Assembly: GCA_030704615.1 (NCBI GenBank)
Contig: CM060734.1
Location: 6,388,001-6,452,000 of the forward strand
DNA length: 64,000 bases
From: Takakia lepidozioides
Lineage: Eukaryota > Streptophyta > Takakiopsida > Takakiales > Takakiaceae
Direction of reading: 5' to 3'
Below, one piece after another: positions 54,531 to 64,000 of the stretch (positions within the stretch are counted from its first letter, which is position 1; each line of letters opens with the position of its first letter). The position numbers and the translations under genes were made by a program. The notes beneath the pieces were generated by a model. It was not told where the DNA came from. It made no database searches and worked only from the letters and a program-made list of their open reading frames with translations.

Positions 54531-55239
54531 AATCTTCCACCTATCATAGTGTATGGTAATGCCTTGATAGCTATTCTTTTCCTCTGCCTTCCCATAACTG
54601 GGTGGGGCACTGACCATGAGTAAGGTGTTCTGATTGCCACTGCCAATCCACCAATCATCTGCTCCCTGCACCTCACGTTGAATAAACTGGCATCAGGTAG
54701 TTGATCCTATTTCCTGTGGCGGGCTCTCCTTTGAAAGGCTGACAGTGATCCGCCAACAAGATGCAAACGTCCGGCCTGTAAAAACTTCAAATTCAAACTC
54801 GTGGCCCCGATAATCAACCATCTTGCTAATCATGCTGCACTTAGCAACCATCTTGCTATCATGCCACTTATCAAAGGCTGTTCACCCGATAAATCAAAGC
54901 CTGATGATCCACATAAAACATAAACTTCCTTCCCAATAGATAATGCCTGAATTTCTTGACTGCATAAATCATTGCCAAAACTTCTCTTTCAGTAATGTTA
55001 TAGTTCCACTGTTCAACAATCTGCTAGCATAGTACACAGGTGAATATGTTTCCTGTGACATTTGGGCTAACACAGCCCCCAATGCTTCTCCCGAGGCATC
55101 ACAGTGTACATGAAAATACCACATGCCAGTGAGGGTTAATCAACACAGGTGTATAGTGTTACTGACATTATAAGTGCCTCAAATGCCTGTTGGAATTCAG
55201 TTGTCTATGCAAACACTGCATCCTTCTTCAAAAGCTTGC

Positions 55240-55590
55240 TCAATGATGCTGCCATCTATGCATACCGCCTGACAAACCTTCTGTAGTAGCTGGTTTCTCC
55301 AAGTAATCTCCTTAGAGCCTTAACATTTACTGGTGGTGGGGATGCTTTAATGGCCTCAGTCTTTCTAGGATCCACAAGCAGTTCCTTCTTACACACATGT
55401 GTCCCAGAAGTACCCATGAGTTCACACAGAAAAATACACTTTTCTGGATTCAGACCAAGACCTCTCATCCTGCATCTGGCCAAACATAACTCCAACTTCT
55501 GCAAGTGTTCATCTTAGAGCTGTACACATCCAGAGTGTACAACAATATCATCTATGAATACAGCAGCACATCCATGACGTTTTTTTTTTC
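55240..55590 (-). pseudogene. Tat-like element RT, distal part
   Basis: AAVFIDDIVVHSG carries the catalytic F-x-DD (FIDD), followed by LQKLELCLARCRMRGLGLNP and VKALRRLLGETSYYRRFVRR. It is separated from the proximal RT by the foreign segment 55590-56095. The RNase H region (54.6-55.2 kb) is heavily decayed. Confidence 0.8.
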
Positions 55591-56095
55591 CTCGACCTTC
55601 ATGGAGATGCGAGTATAGTGTTTGTTCGGATAATACCCGTGCGCAAGCTTCCGCGTAAACCGGCAAGCGGTTGGGATCTAGGGGGGCTCGGGGGGGACAT
55701 GTAGTATCCTTGGAAACCGAAAGGCGTCTGCTGATTCGATGACTGGTGCTGAACTCTGCAAAGCAAGAAGAGGAATGGTGGTAGATGTTAACATCCAGAT
55801 ATAGACAACGAAAGCCACTATTTCTCGAATAGGAACGACACAAGGAAATGCAACATATTTTGCACGACTACACAAGAACTTACTCACACTCAAAATCGGA
55901 GTCAAGTCCACGTCCAGGATCCTCGTCAGGCGCTTCGGGCTCCTCTAGAAGTCCCTCTGTGGATGGGCAGAAGTAGTGCCCGACTCAAGCTGACGAAGCT
56001 CGCTTGAGAAGAGCTCCGTATCAGCTTCCATGCCGAAGAAGTGCCTTCCGGCGAATCATCCAAATACTCATGGAAAGATTCACTTGTCACTCTCT
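55590..56095. mobile_element. Foreign ~500-bp segment interrupting RT
   Basis: RT reads up to FGLCNALATF near 56100, and the catalytic block resumes only near 55590. The intervening sequence does not encode RT. On the minus strand it contains an acidic stretch (EEPEAPDEDPGRGLDSDFE) followed by a GTAAG-like donor and, upstream, TELFSSELRQLESG; it looks like an exon fragment of another gene or transposon. A T9 run lies at its left edge. I see no clear terminal repeats or target duplication. Confidence 0.5.
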
Positions 56096-56826
56096 GGAAA
56101 AGTTGCTAGTGCATTACAAAGTCCAAAAGGCATGACTTTGTATGCATAAGCACCCCAGTCTGTGATGAAAGCAGTCTTTCCGTGGTCTTCTTCAGCTACT
56201 TGTACTTGGTTATACCCACTGAAGCCATCCATGAATGAGTACATCTCATGGTTTGCCACAGTGTCCAGTACAGCTTCTGTGAATGGCAAAGAAAAGGGAT
56301 ATTTCTTTGTACAATCATTCAACTTCTTATAGTTCACACAAACTCTCAGTTTGCCATTCTTCTTGGGAACTATTACAATGGGTGATAGCCAAGTTGTATA
56401 CTCTATCGGGTATATGAACCTAGCCTCAGCCAACTTCTTAATCTCCTCCCCAAATTCTGTGCATAGTTGATTCATCCTGTACCTTGCCTGTTTGATTGGT
56501 ACTGACCCTGGTTCCAGTTCAATCTTATGCTGGTAGATCTCAGGTGGTATCCCTTTCAGATCTTCATAGCTCCAAGCAAATACATCTTTGTATTTGATAA
56601 ACAGGCTCTTAGCTTCCTCAAAGAATTTTGGCTCCAAGTCAGGCCCAACTTTAACCATTCTTGGTTCCTCCTCAGTTCCCACATTCACTTCTCTCACCTG
56701 CTCTTCAGCCGTGATTGTCCATCCAACCACTACTTCATCCTGTAAACTCACAGTGGCTGGTTCCTCTAGGATTTCTATTTCTCCCTCTCTTTCTTCATAG
56801 AAGCAACTCAGGCCTCCCAATTGCAT
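56096..56826 (-). pseudogene. Tat-like element RT, proximal part
   Basis: PGSVPIKQARYRMNQLCTEF, TTWLSPIVIVPKKNGKLRVC, VNYKKLNDCTKKYPFSLPFT, YSFMDGFSGYNQVQVAEEDH and YAYKVMPFGLCNALATF: canonical RT blocks up to the NAPATF region, where the foreign segment begins. Confidence 0.9.
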
Positions 56827-57165
56827 TTCTCCAACCTGCTCCCACTATGGGTGTGCAGCAAACAGTGTAGCTTCCTACTCCTCATCAAGCCCTCCCCTCC
56901 AGTCATACTCTCTGACTCCACGAGGTCTCCATGTAGCAGGTAGCCTATCAGATCTCTTAGTGGTGATCTGTATCTTGTGCTCCCCATCATGCACAGTCAG
57001 TAACTGGGAATTCCAGTCATGGAATACTCTGGCCTGTTTCAGCCATGGTCGACCTAGCAATAAGGAGTAAGCTTCCATGACATCATCCATTTTCAACACA
57101 GTCACTGTGATCTTAAAGATCATCTTCTGAATCTGTATCTTTACTCCTCTTATCAAGCCTAATGG

Positions 57166-57555
57166 CTATACACTCATTAGATCTGCCATTGTTACTGTGA
57201 ATGGGGCTGGTTTCATGTTACCTAAACCAAGCTTCTGCCTTGATTGGTCTGTCATAATATTCACTCCTGAGCCTCCATCTATCAGTACATCAGTCAAGTC
57301 TGTGCTTCCAATTCTCAATTGGATTACTGGCATGGAATCATCAAAGTCCATGACTATTTCTCGCCCTTCAGGCTTCACATTATAACTTGTCACCTTGCTG
57401 TTCAGGTTTGTGTTCTCTGTCACATGAACAATCTGATTGATTGCTTGATACAACCTGTGTCTACAATGGGGTGCCACAGCCAATAGCTGCCCAATTGTAA
57501 TCTCAGCTTTGGACTGGCATATTATTTCAGCCAAAGCCCCTTCATTATCATGCAC
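57166..57555 (-). pseudogene. Tat-like element protease region
   Basis: VIQLRIGSTDLTDVLIDGGS followed by GVNIMTDQSRQKLGLGN. The D-G-G-S-G active-site variant replaces DTG/DSG, as seen in Tat/Athila-type elements. A downstream fragment (56875-57156) continues with EAYSLLLGRPWLKQARVFHD, the usual end of the domain. Confidence 0.8.
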
Positions 57556-57859
57556 CTGTGAAGCCTATTGCTTCACTTCCTCTTCACCTTCTTCATCTTC
57601 TCTTTCAGAGTCAGAAGAATCTGCCATAGGGATATCAGTATCCTTCTGCATTTCCCTTATGGTATCAGCCACTTCCTTTGCAGTTCCTTCTTTCCTCTCC
57701 ATTCCTCATCATCTTCAGGCACATCACTGCCATTTCATTTACCTCTTCCTCCTCATCCACTGGAGGTTTTAGTTTAGCTTTGCTTCTGGTAACTATCATT
57801 GTACTTACTTCTGGTACAAAACATGGCATAACCATGTGAGCTGCCACTACTGGGCCCTC

Positions 57860-60404
57860 ATTCACAGGAGCTCTAATCTCATTCTGGTGTTTGATCCAGA
57901 ATGGACAGGCTGCTTTGCGATGTCCTGCCTGGTTACAATAGTAACACAGTTCCTCACCACTGGGTCCTCGCCCTTGGTCTATTCTGGGATTATTTTTTTA
58001 ATCTTGATTCCCTGGCTGGTAATTCCCTCTTGGATTACCTCTTCCTGCCATACGATTGTTATATCCACCAGGCCTACCATAGTGGTCATGATCATTGTTT
58101 CTTCTTAGCTGGGGTTGCACTTGATGCACCCTCACTTGCCTAGGTTCTCTTGCAGCTGTCCTTCTGTTGTAATAACAATTCTCAGTAGAATGGTTATCTA
58201 TTTTACACATAGTACAGGTTTCTCCTTCATGTGGCATTCAGCTGTGGTATGGCCTTCATTTTGGCATTTTGCACACCAAACACCCTTCCTCCAATGTGTT
58301 GCAGCCTCTGTGGCGTACTAATTCAAGATTTCTTCCAATCTTTTTTCATAGGTGTCCCTCTTCAACTTTTCGTTCTTCTTGCTCTTCCTCCTGAGCTCTT
58401 TCTCTTCTTCCTCATCTGACTCATCTTCGGAGTCCTCATCATCCCTTTTATCTCTCCTGAGCATTCCCAATTGCTCAATTCTGTTGGCTGTTTTGAATGC
58501 CTCCTCCACTGTATTATGTAGTAGCATATCCACTTTCTTTTGTAAATCAGGTCTTAGTCCACTCACAAACCAAGTCTTTTGTAATCCTGGTGCTGGTACA
58601 TCAGCCAGCTTTTTCATCATCAACTCCATCTTCTCCATATATTCTTCAACAGTTTCATGCTTCTTTTGTCTTAACTGTTGTAAACTCCCATACACTTCAT
58701 CCTCAATTTTGCTTGTCCTGAACCTGTTTCGGAATGCTATACTAAGGCCATTCCAGGTTAGGAAATGATTATTAGGAAATGCATACCATTCACTTGCTTT
58801 CTTGATAAGTGAATAAGGAAACAGTCTCATCTTGGCATCATCGCCATTCTCATTGTTCACTCAAATTGGCTGATGTGTACATCAAGATCCCCTTTTCGTG
58901 CATATATTGGAAAAGGTGGCTTTGCCCGTGTTGGAGGTACCGCCATTTATGGCCCTACACCTTGCCCTCTGACAGGTGCTGGTCCTCATGTTGGTGCTAG
59001 TCCTTGAGGACCTGCTGTTGTAGTGGTGGAACTCCAACTTGGTGTTGGCTCCTGAGCACTCCCTGCTATTGGCCCCCCTATATTTGCAGTACCCCCAGCT
59101 CCAGTTGCACTACTTCCCACACTCCCTGTCCCCCCAGAGCCAGATCCAAGCTGCTCGCCTGATCCCCCTGAGCCGACACCTTTGTTGGCCTGTGATCCAA
59201 GTGCTCCACTTGATCCAGGTCCAACAGGTTGGGATGTCCTGGTTGTAGTCTCAACCTCAACTGTTGGGTCTACTTCTTCATACTCTTCATCTTCCAAATT
59301 CTTCTCCCTGTTTTCATCTTCCAAGTTCTTCTCTTGGATTTCTTCTTCCTCACTCATATAACTCAACTGAAGTGGTGTTGGAGAGTTTGAACTCTCCGTT
59401 GGCTCTGCCACATCTTCCTCTTCTCCTTTATCTTGTATTTCAGAAACTAGAGTTCCTGCTCTTGGTGTTCCATGCCAACTCAGATCAAAGATTTCTGTCA
59501 AATCTTAACCCAGGGATGTACCTCAGATCTTTCCCCTCGTGGCTGATCTTTTCATGTACCAAATCCCCTAATCTTTCTTGTAAAGAATAAGAGTATGGGT
59601 GTAGCTACTCTGCAGGTCTGGCATCCAACTCTGGTTCTTCCGGTAGGTATTGTTACTCTCTGGCCTTAATGGTGTGAGAGGTCCAGATGATTCCCCTATG
59701 TCTATTCCTCTCTCCCAGAGATATGGATAATTAGCTTTCAAATAACTTTCTTTTTTTGCTGAATATCTGTGGAGTCTAGCTTCCCTTTCATCACTCATGT
59801 CCCATGTCTTTCATATCTTTAATGAGGCAATAACCAAAACTCTCTTCTGTAGTATCTCTAGTATATGTCTGGATTTCTTTCAAGCTTTAATGCACCCTTG
59901 GCTATACTTGAAGGCTCCATTACCATATAACCATATGGCAAGCACGTCTGAAAAGCTGTTCTTGGTGTAAGTTTGATCCACAAAATATCCTTAGGAATCC
60001 AATTCTCTACCAGTACAAATTCTTCATGCATATGAGTAAAAACATTCACTTTCCGTTCCTCCCAGCTTTTAAACTCCACTCGTTTAATGGATAGCAATTC
60101 TATCACATAAACCAGTGTTGGTAACCAACTTGCTCTCCCTCTATAGGCCACTTGATAAATCTCTATCACTCCTTTCTCCAGACCCCACTCTGGATCAGCA
60201 TCATGCACTCTCTCAACAATGTTTTCCTTGCAACCATCTGGCAATTCCAAAAACCTCTGAAAGAATTGTTTGGACAATCATTCTTTCTCAGTTCCAGAAG
60301 GAATTTGACTCACATCAAATTCTTTGATTCTCCATCCACCATGATCCCACCAGATGCCTGTCACATCTGGTTGTTCTTGACTCAGTTCCCACGTATGGTC
60401 GCCA
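57860..60404 (-). pseudogene. Tat-like element gag with three zinc knuckles
   Basis: The N-terminal region starts just inside the LTR/PBS (GIWWDHGGWRIKEFDV; WIPKDILWIKLTPRTAFQTC). A Glu-rich then Gly/Ser-rich linker (58986-59501) follows. The capsid core is at 58318-58860 (MRLFPYSLIKKASEWYAF, LRQKKHETVEEYMEKMELMM, WFVSGLRPDLQKKV). Three CX2CX4HX4C knuckles come last: CAKCQNEGHTTAEC near 58265, CTMCKIDNHSTENC near 58195 and CYYCNQAGHRKAAC near 57930. Frames change at least five times. Confidence 0.8.
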
Positions 60405-60405
60405 A
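60388..60405 (-). promoter_or_regulatory. Primer-binding site candidate
   Basis: On the minus strand TTTGGCGACCATACGTGGGA directly follows the LTR end (CTCGACA). TGGCGAC...GGGA resembles the PBS of Tat/Ogre-type elements. The cognate tRNA is not certain. Confidence 0.6.
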
Positions 60406-60407
60406 AT

Positions 60408-61453
60408 GTCGAGCGGCTTTTACTTACCCATCCCTTAGCTATCCGAGGTGGAAACTCCAAGATAGAAGAGTTGGAAATCTCTAAGCACTCAGCCCGCTCA
60501 GAACAATCAGTCATGACCTACAAATAGTGTATCATGGGGGGGCTTCCTATTTGTATTCCTTCTCGCATCATGTAGCAAGTTACCTTACTGTCTATGATTA
60601 AGTATCAGATTGCTTCTACAATCTTCCATGTTCCATCTACCCAAGCATTCATTCCACAACTTCACTCAGGTCTCTCTACACAGTGTGAGTATGAATAATT
60701 GTATCAGATTAATATCTATCAGTATCAGGCCGAAGCCATGGGTCTCTAATCTGCCTCTACAGTGCACTCTACAGCTTGCATGAATCCAGCATCATCTCGT
60801 TGTATCTCCTCCTCTGTGTAATCTCCATCCCTGCGCTCCGAGATCGTGCTCTCTGCCTGATCTCTTCCAATGATGTCCAAGAAGTGACCCCCTCCATGTC
60901 GCTACTCTGCCTATTCTACCTGCAAGTTGTTCTAACCACATAACTAACTAACTGTCATCCAAGACAGAATGCACGTTCCCTCTGCAGATATCGTTCCCAC
61001 AGTCGTTCCCTACCAATGATAATCGTTCCCTGTGAACGCTATGACGGGTTGTGCCAAGCTGTGTCGGGCTATGACTGTGCCGAGCTGTGACTGGCTGTGT
61101 CGGACTGTGTCGGGCTGTGTTGGGCTGTGATAGACTGTGATAGACTGTGACTGACGTGATAGGTTGTGATAGGCGGTGTGTGTAAGGCTGTGTCAAGCTT
61201 GTTAAGACTGTGACAAGCGTGTTGTGTGTTCTGTGTCAGGATTGTTGTGTCAGGCTGCTTTGTCAGGCTTGTGACAAGCTGTGTGTAAGCCCGTGACTGA
61301 CGTGTGTGAGCGTGCCTACCACCCCTAAGGCCTGTGTCTGTCACCCCTAAGGCCTCTGTTGGTCTGAATCTACCATCCGTAAGTCTGCACAAAATTAAGG
61401 GTACCCCACAGAACCCGTAAAACTGTCTAAGTCCCATACAACCCTCTATCACA
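60408..61453 (-). repeat. 5' LTR of the Tat-like element
   Basis: About 1,046 bp with TG...CA ends; a CACAGCC-type minisatellite at 61035-61320 in the U3 portion. Matches the free LTR at 28360-29389 in inverted orientation. Confidence 0.8.
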
Positions 61454-61799
61454 TCCAGTTTGCACTAGTACAGCAGCCCATGAGTCACATCTACTTTTGA
61501 GTCCACCCCGTGCACAAATCCATCCCAGCTGCTCACCCGATCAGTCACATATCACTCCACCTCCTAGTTCACATCACCAATCACCCCAATATATTCGGAC
61601 AGCTGCCCCTTCCCAATCCTAGGCCCCCATAGGTGTCTCACGTGCACGTCCCCACCCGGACCCCTAGGAAGTGTAGGCCACCACCGGTACGTGAGGTACG
61701 ACGGCCCGATGATCCTAGGGTTACTGATAAGGAGTATAGGACGATGTTGGAGACACCATTCAGGCCTAGCATTTGGCGCACTAGTGCCTCCGGTCCCCA

Positions 61800-62400
61800 T
61801 TCCTCAAAGCCAACCATTTTAGTTTTGGGGTCGGCGATATTGTGTGAAAGCCGCCACCAACCCTTCCATGGGTCATGGGCTATTTGCAATGGAGGATATT
61901 GTGGTTTCTCTAGGGAGAGGGCACACAGTGGACTTATTTCCCTACTTTGGCCCATACTACATGTCGTTCCACTGGACGCAAATGCGACGGGTAGCCCCTT
62001 GGGTGAGACCTTATGGTCTTGTGTGTCAATGACCTGATGTCTTCAATCGGGTGTTGGACCCTGGAACAAGGGTCATATGTGACGGAGATCCCGATGTGTT
62101 CGGGAATGTTGCAGGGTTCATCAATAGTTCAATGGTAACCCTAAATGACCAATGTACTGTGGGATGAGCGACATGACGGGGATGTTAGGCTAGCACAATC
62201 GATATCAAATTTTGTTATGACATGTGCATGTACTACGATTCCCGCCGGTTCATAGTTGTTCGCCTCTTATGAGTTCTCTGATAAGGCTTGGGATGAGAGA
62301 GTCCATCGGGAGTGGAGCGAGTTTGGCAAATGTTACAAACGTCACTCCCACGGCCGCCGAGGAAACTTGTAGTAGGGGATGGTGATTAGTCATGTACACA
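61800..62400 (+). pseudogene. SET-domain-like remnant
   Basis: In one plus-strand frame: GHGLFAMEDI, LFPYFGPYYMSFHW, then after a TGA near 62027 VICDGDPDVFGNVAGFINSS. The first resembles the G-x-G-L-F-A-x-E-D-I start of SET domains and the last the G-N-x-A-x-F-I-N-H-S cofactor/substrate motif, here with Ser instead of His. Further pieces in other frames (YDSRRFIVVR, AWDERVHREWSEFGKCYKR) follow to about 62370. SET domains methylate lysines. Too broken to function. 61454-61800 has no gene. Confidence 0.5.
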
Positions 62401-62559
62401 TATCATGGCCCCTATTGTGGCACCGGTAGGGATTGGTGATTAGGGTTTACGTTTTAGGCTGAATGTGCCAATGTACATATATTTTTGGTGCAAATGGAGC
62501 AATTCCCAACCATTGTATATTAAATGCATTGTGAATGTATTTATAGATCCAAGTACAGA

Positions 62560-63800
62560 ACAAATGAGGTCAGCGAACCCTCCAAGGGGCACGCAGGCCG
62601 AGGTGGACAACAATACTGGTATTGGCCGCGGAGAACAAGGCCCAGACGACCATATTGCCCAAGACAATGACGAGGTGGAAAATGAACATGGACACTGACG
62701 ATGTGAGAGCCATGGAGGATTTGTTAATGAACCACTTGGGGGAGGGACAACAAATTGGGGAGGATATGGCTCGCCCGGCCACACTGGATGAAGATGCCGA
62801 CCCAAATCCAATGGAAGCCGAGGCAAAAACACCCTTGTATAAAGGAGCAAAAGTGAGTCGACTTTCCACTATATTGTTGTTTGCTTAATTTGCAATCCCG
62901 GTTTGGCATAAGCAACATTGGCATGTCCGCAATCATTGCGCACATTGCGGATCACATCCTCGCCCCCATTTGGAGCTAAAATGCCACGTTCTCGAAAAAG
63001 GCAAGACAGGTTCTAGACAGAGTGGGGATGGGCTACAAAAATTTCCATGCATGTCCTTGTATCGCACCTTGTACTATGGAGAGCATGCGCGTGCTACCAC
63101 GTGTCCCAAGTGCAAAAAATCTAGATATCGAGATGATGTTCAAGGAAAGAAGATCCCACGAAAGGTACATTTCTTTATATTCTCTTTCTGCCATTTATTT
63201 ATTATATACATTATACATGTGTCCACCAACTAATATATCAGTTTAGGGGTTGTAGGGTTTAAGAGGAGTATCATTCCGATATTATTAGGGTACGCATATA
63301 GGTTATATGAATCCTTCAACTAATGTAGACTTTACAAAATATCTACATACAAACCTTTGCAAATATAACCCCTCTCTTACGTACAATATGTGGATCCAAA
63401 TGACAGAAAGTAAATATTGATATATTTGTTGAGTTTGTGGGGGAGGTTAGACAAATGCATTATTTTCCAGTAATTCCGCGCTTGAAAGCACAATTTCGGA
63501 CGTCCATCATTGCCAAACTATGAAGTGGCATGCGGAGCATCGGAGCCCTCCCGGAAAGATGTGCGGCCCTCAGATTCGCCGGCATGAAAACAAACCGGAA
63601 ACAATGGCCTTTTTTGAAGGACGATCCAAGACATGTTCGGCTCGGCTTCTCCGCAGATGGTGTAAACCCACATTGAGTCCAGTCAAGTAGCCATTCAACA
63701 TGGCCTGTGACTTTGGTTAACTACAAACATCCCTCCTTATCTTTGCTATCAAGAAGGGTCATATCATGTTGGCTGACATTGTGCCAGGTGAATAACACAA
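62560..63800 (+). pseudogene. CACTA (En/Spm, TNP2-type) transposase fragments
   Basis: Pieces in several plus-strand frames follow the TNP2 order: PLYKGAK near 62835, SAIIAHIADHILAPIW near 62930, VLDRVGMGYKNFHACPC near 63015, YYGEHARATTCPKCKKSRYR near 63090 and GKKIPRKV near 63150, followed by a possible intron donor. After about 300 bp without coding signal come FPVIPRLKAQFRTS near 63470, a KWHAEHRSPP-like segment, DPRHVRLGFSADGVNPH near 63630 and IKKGHIMLADIVPG near 63770. In-frame stops and frame changes throughout. The catalytic core further downstream is absent. Confidence 0.7.
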
Positions 63801-63904
63801 CTCTTTTTTGTTGCTTTAGGATGTACTGGTGGTAGTACATGTCGAATATATATGGAACTAAAGATATCATTGTTCTGTTTGAATTTGAAAAAACAAGTTG
63901 CAAA

Positions 63905-64000
63905 TATGGAGCTCAGGATGCGAGTCATAACACTGGGCCTGTACATGCCCATACTTGCCACAATGCCCACACTGCAACTGTGCAGGCTGTGCCTGTGCTG
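63905..64000 (-). mobile_element. Second copy of the DNMT element's gag, window edge
   Basis: 63911-64000 matches 36668-36767 closely (GTCATAACACTGGGC, CATGCCCATACTTGCCACAA, ACTGCAACTGTGCAGGCTGT), i.e. the last zinc knuckle and end of gag, same strand. The match breaks off near 63905 and is not followed by protease or methyltransferase on that side. The rest of this copy lies beyond the window. Confidence 0.85.

Larger units (their letters stand above)
53653..61453 (-). mobile_element. Tat/Athila-like LTR retrotransposon, 3'-truncated
   Basis: Minus strand: LTR 60408-61453, PBS next to it, gag (58.0-60.4 kb), protease (57.2-57.6), RT (55.2-56.8), integrase (53.65-54.5). The integrase ends at YTPFQLVYGMEALLPVEFLL near 53,780 and no second LTR follows, so the 3' end is missing. 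RT motifs of the FMDGFSGYNQ type and the protease DGGSG variant place it near the non-chromodomain Tat/Athila branch. Many frame breaks. A ~500-bp foreign segment interrupts RT. Confidence 0.85.

Overview
The window looks like a transposon-dominated stretch of a large streptophyte (green-lineage) genome. I see GT-AG introns, Mutator-like transposases with SWIM zinc fingers, Ty3-type LTR retrotransposons of both chromodomain and Tat/Athila-like branches, a CACTA TNP2-type transposase, and an F-box/kelch-type gene fragment of plant character. Retrotransposons carrying cytosine-5 methyltransferases have, as I recall, been reported from charophyte algae and dinoflagellates, so a charophyte such as Chara is my best guess; this is inference. 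No complete ordinary host gene is recognisable.

Layout. 0-3 kb: decayed retroelement integrase and a lysine-rich ORF on the minus strand. 3.7-4.4 kb: solo LTR with a target-site duplication. 4.5-11.4 kb: MULE copy A (minus), split by a 3.25-kb AT-rich insertion that holds a kelch gene fragment and tRNA-like (SINE-like) sequences. 12.0-13.4 kb: an unidentified coding remnant and a 96-bp tandem repeat. 15.93-22.86 kb: a complete chromovirus (LTRs, PBS, gag, protease, RT, RNase H, integrase, chromodomain) inserted into the last codons of MULE copy B (15.87-26.4 kb, minus). 26.75-28.3 kb: MULE copy C (plus), head to head with B. 28.36-29.39 kb: a free LTR of a Tat-like family. 30-41.3 kb: a Ty3-type element (minus) encoding gag, protease, a cytosine-5 DNA methyltransferase, RT/RNase H, integrase and a terminal PHD finger. 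42.3-45.7 kb: MULE copy D (minus, best preserved). 46.4-51.7 kb: a multi-exon plus-strand gene joining a ParB-like domain to an N6/N4-type DNA methyltransferase-like domain; two of its introns hold ten copies of a 24-bp palindrome. 53.65-61.45 kb: a truncated Tat/Athila-like element (minus). 61.8-62.4 kb: SET-domain-like remnant. 62.6-63.8 kb: CACTA transposase pieces. The right edge enters a second copy of the methyltransferase element's gag.

The unifying theme is chromatin and DNA modification carried by mobile DNA: a DNMT plus PHD reader in one retroelement, a chromodomain in another, a ParB/DNA-methyltransferase gene beside a MULE, and a SET-like fragment. The two most interesting objects are the DNMT/PHD retroelement and the ParB-methyltransferase gene with its palindrome-bearing introns.

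Caution: most frame breaks in these elements are single-base changes in short homopolymers, and LTR pairs differ mainly in the same way. Either the copies decay by slippage or the assembly has homopolymer errors, so some elements called broken here may be intact.
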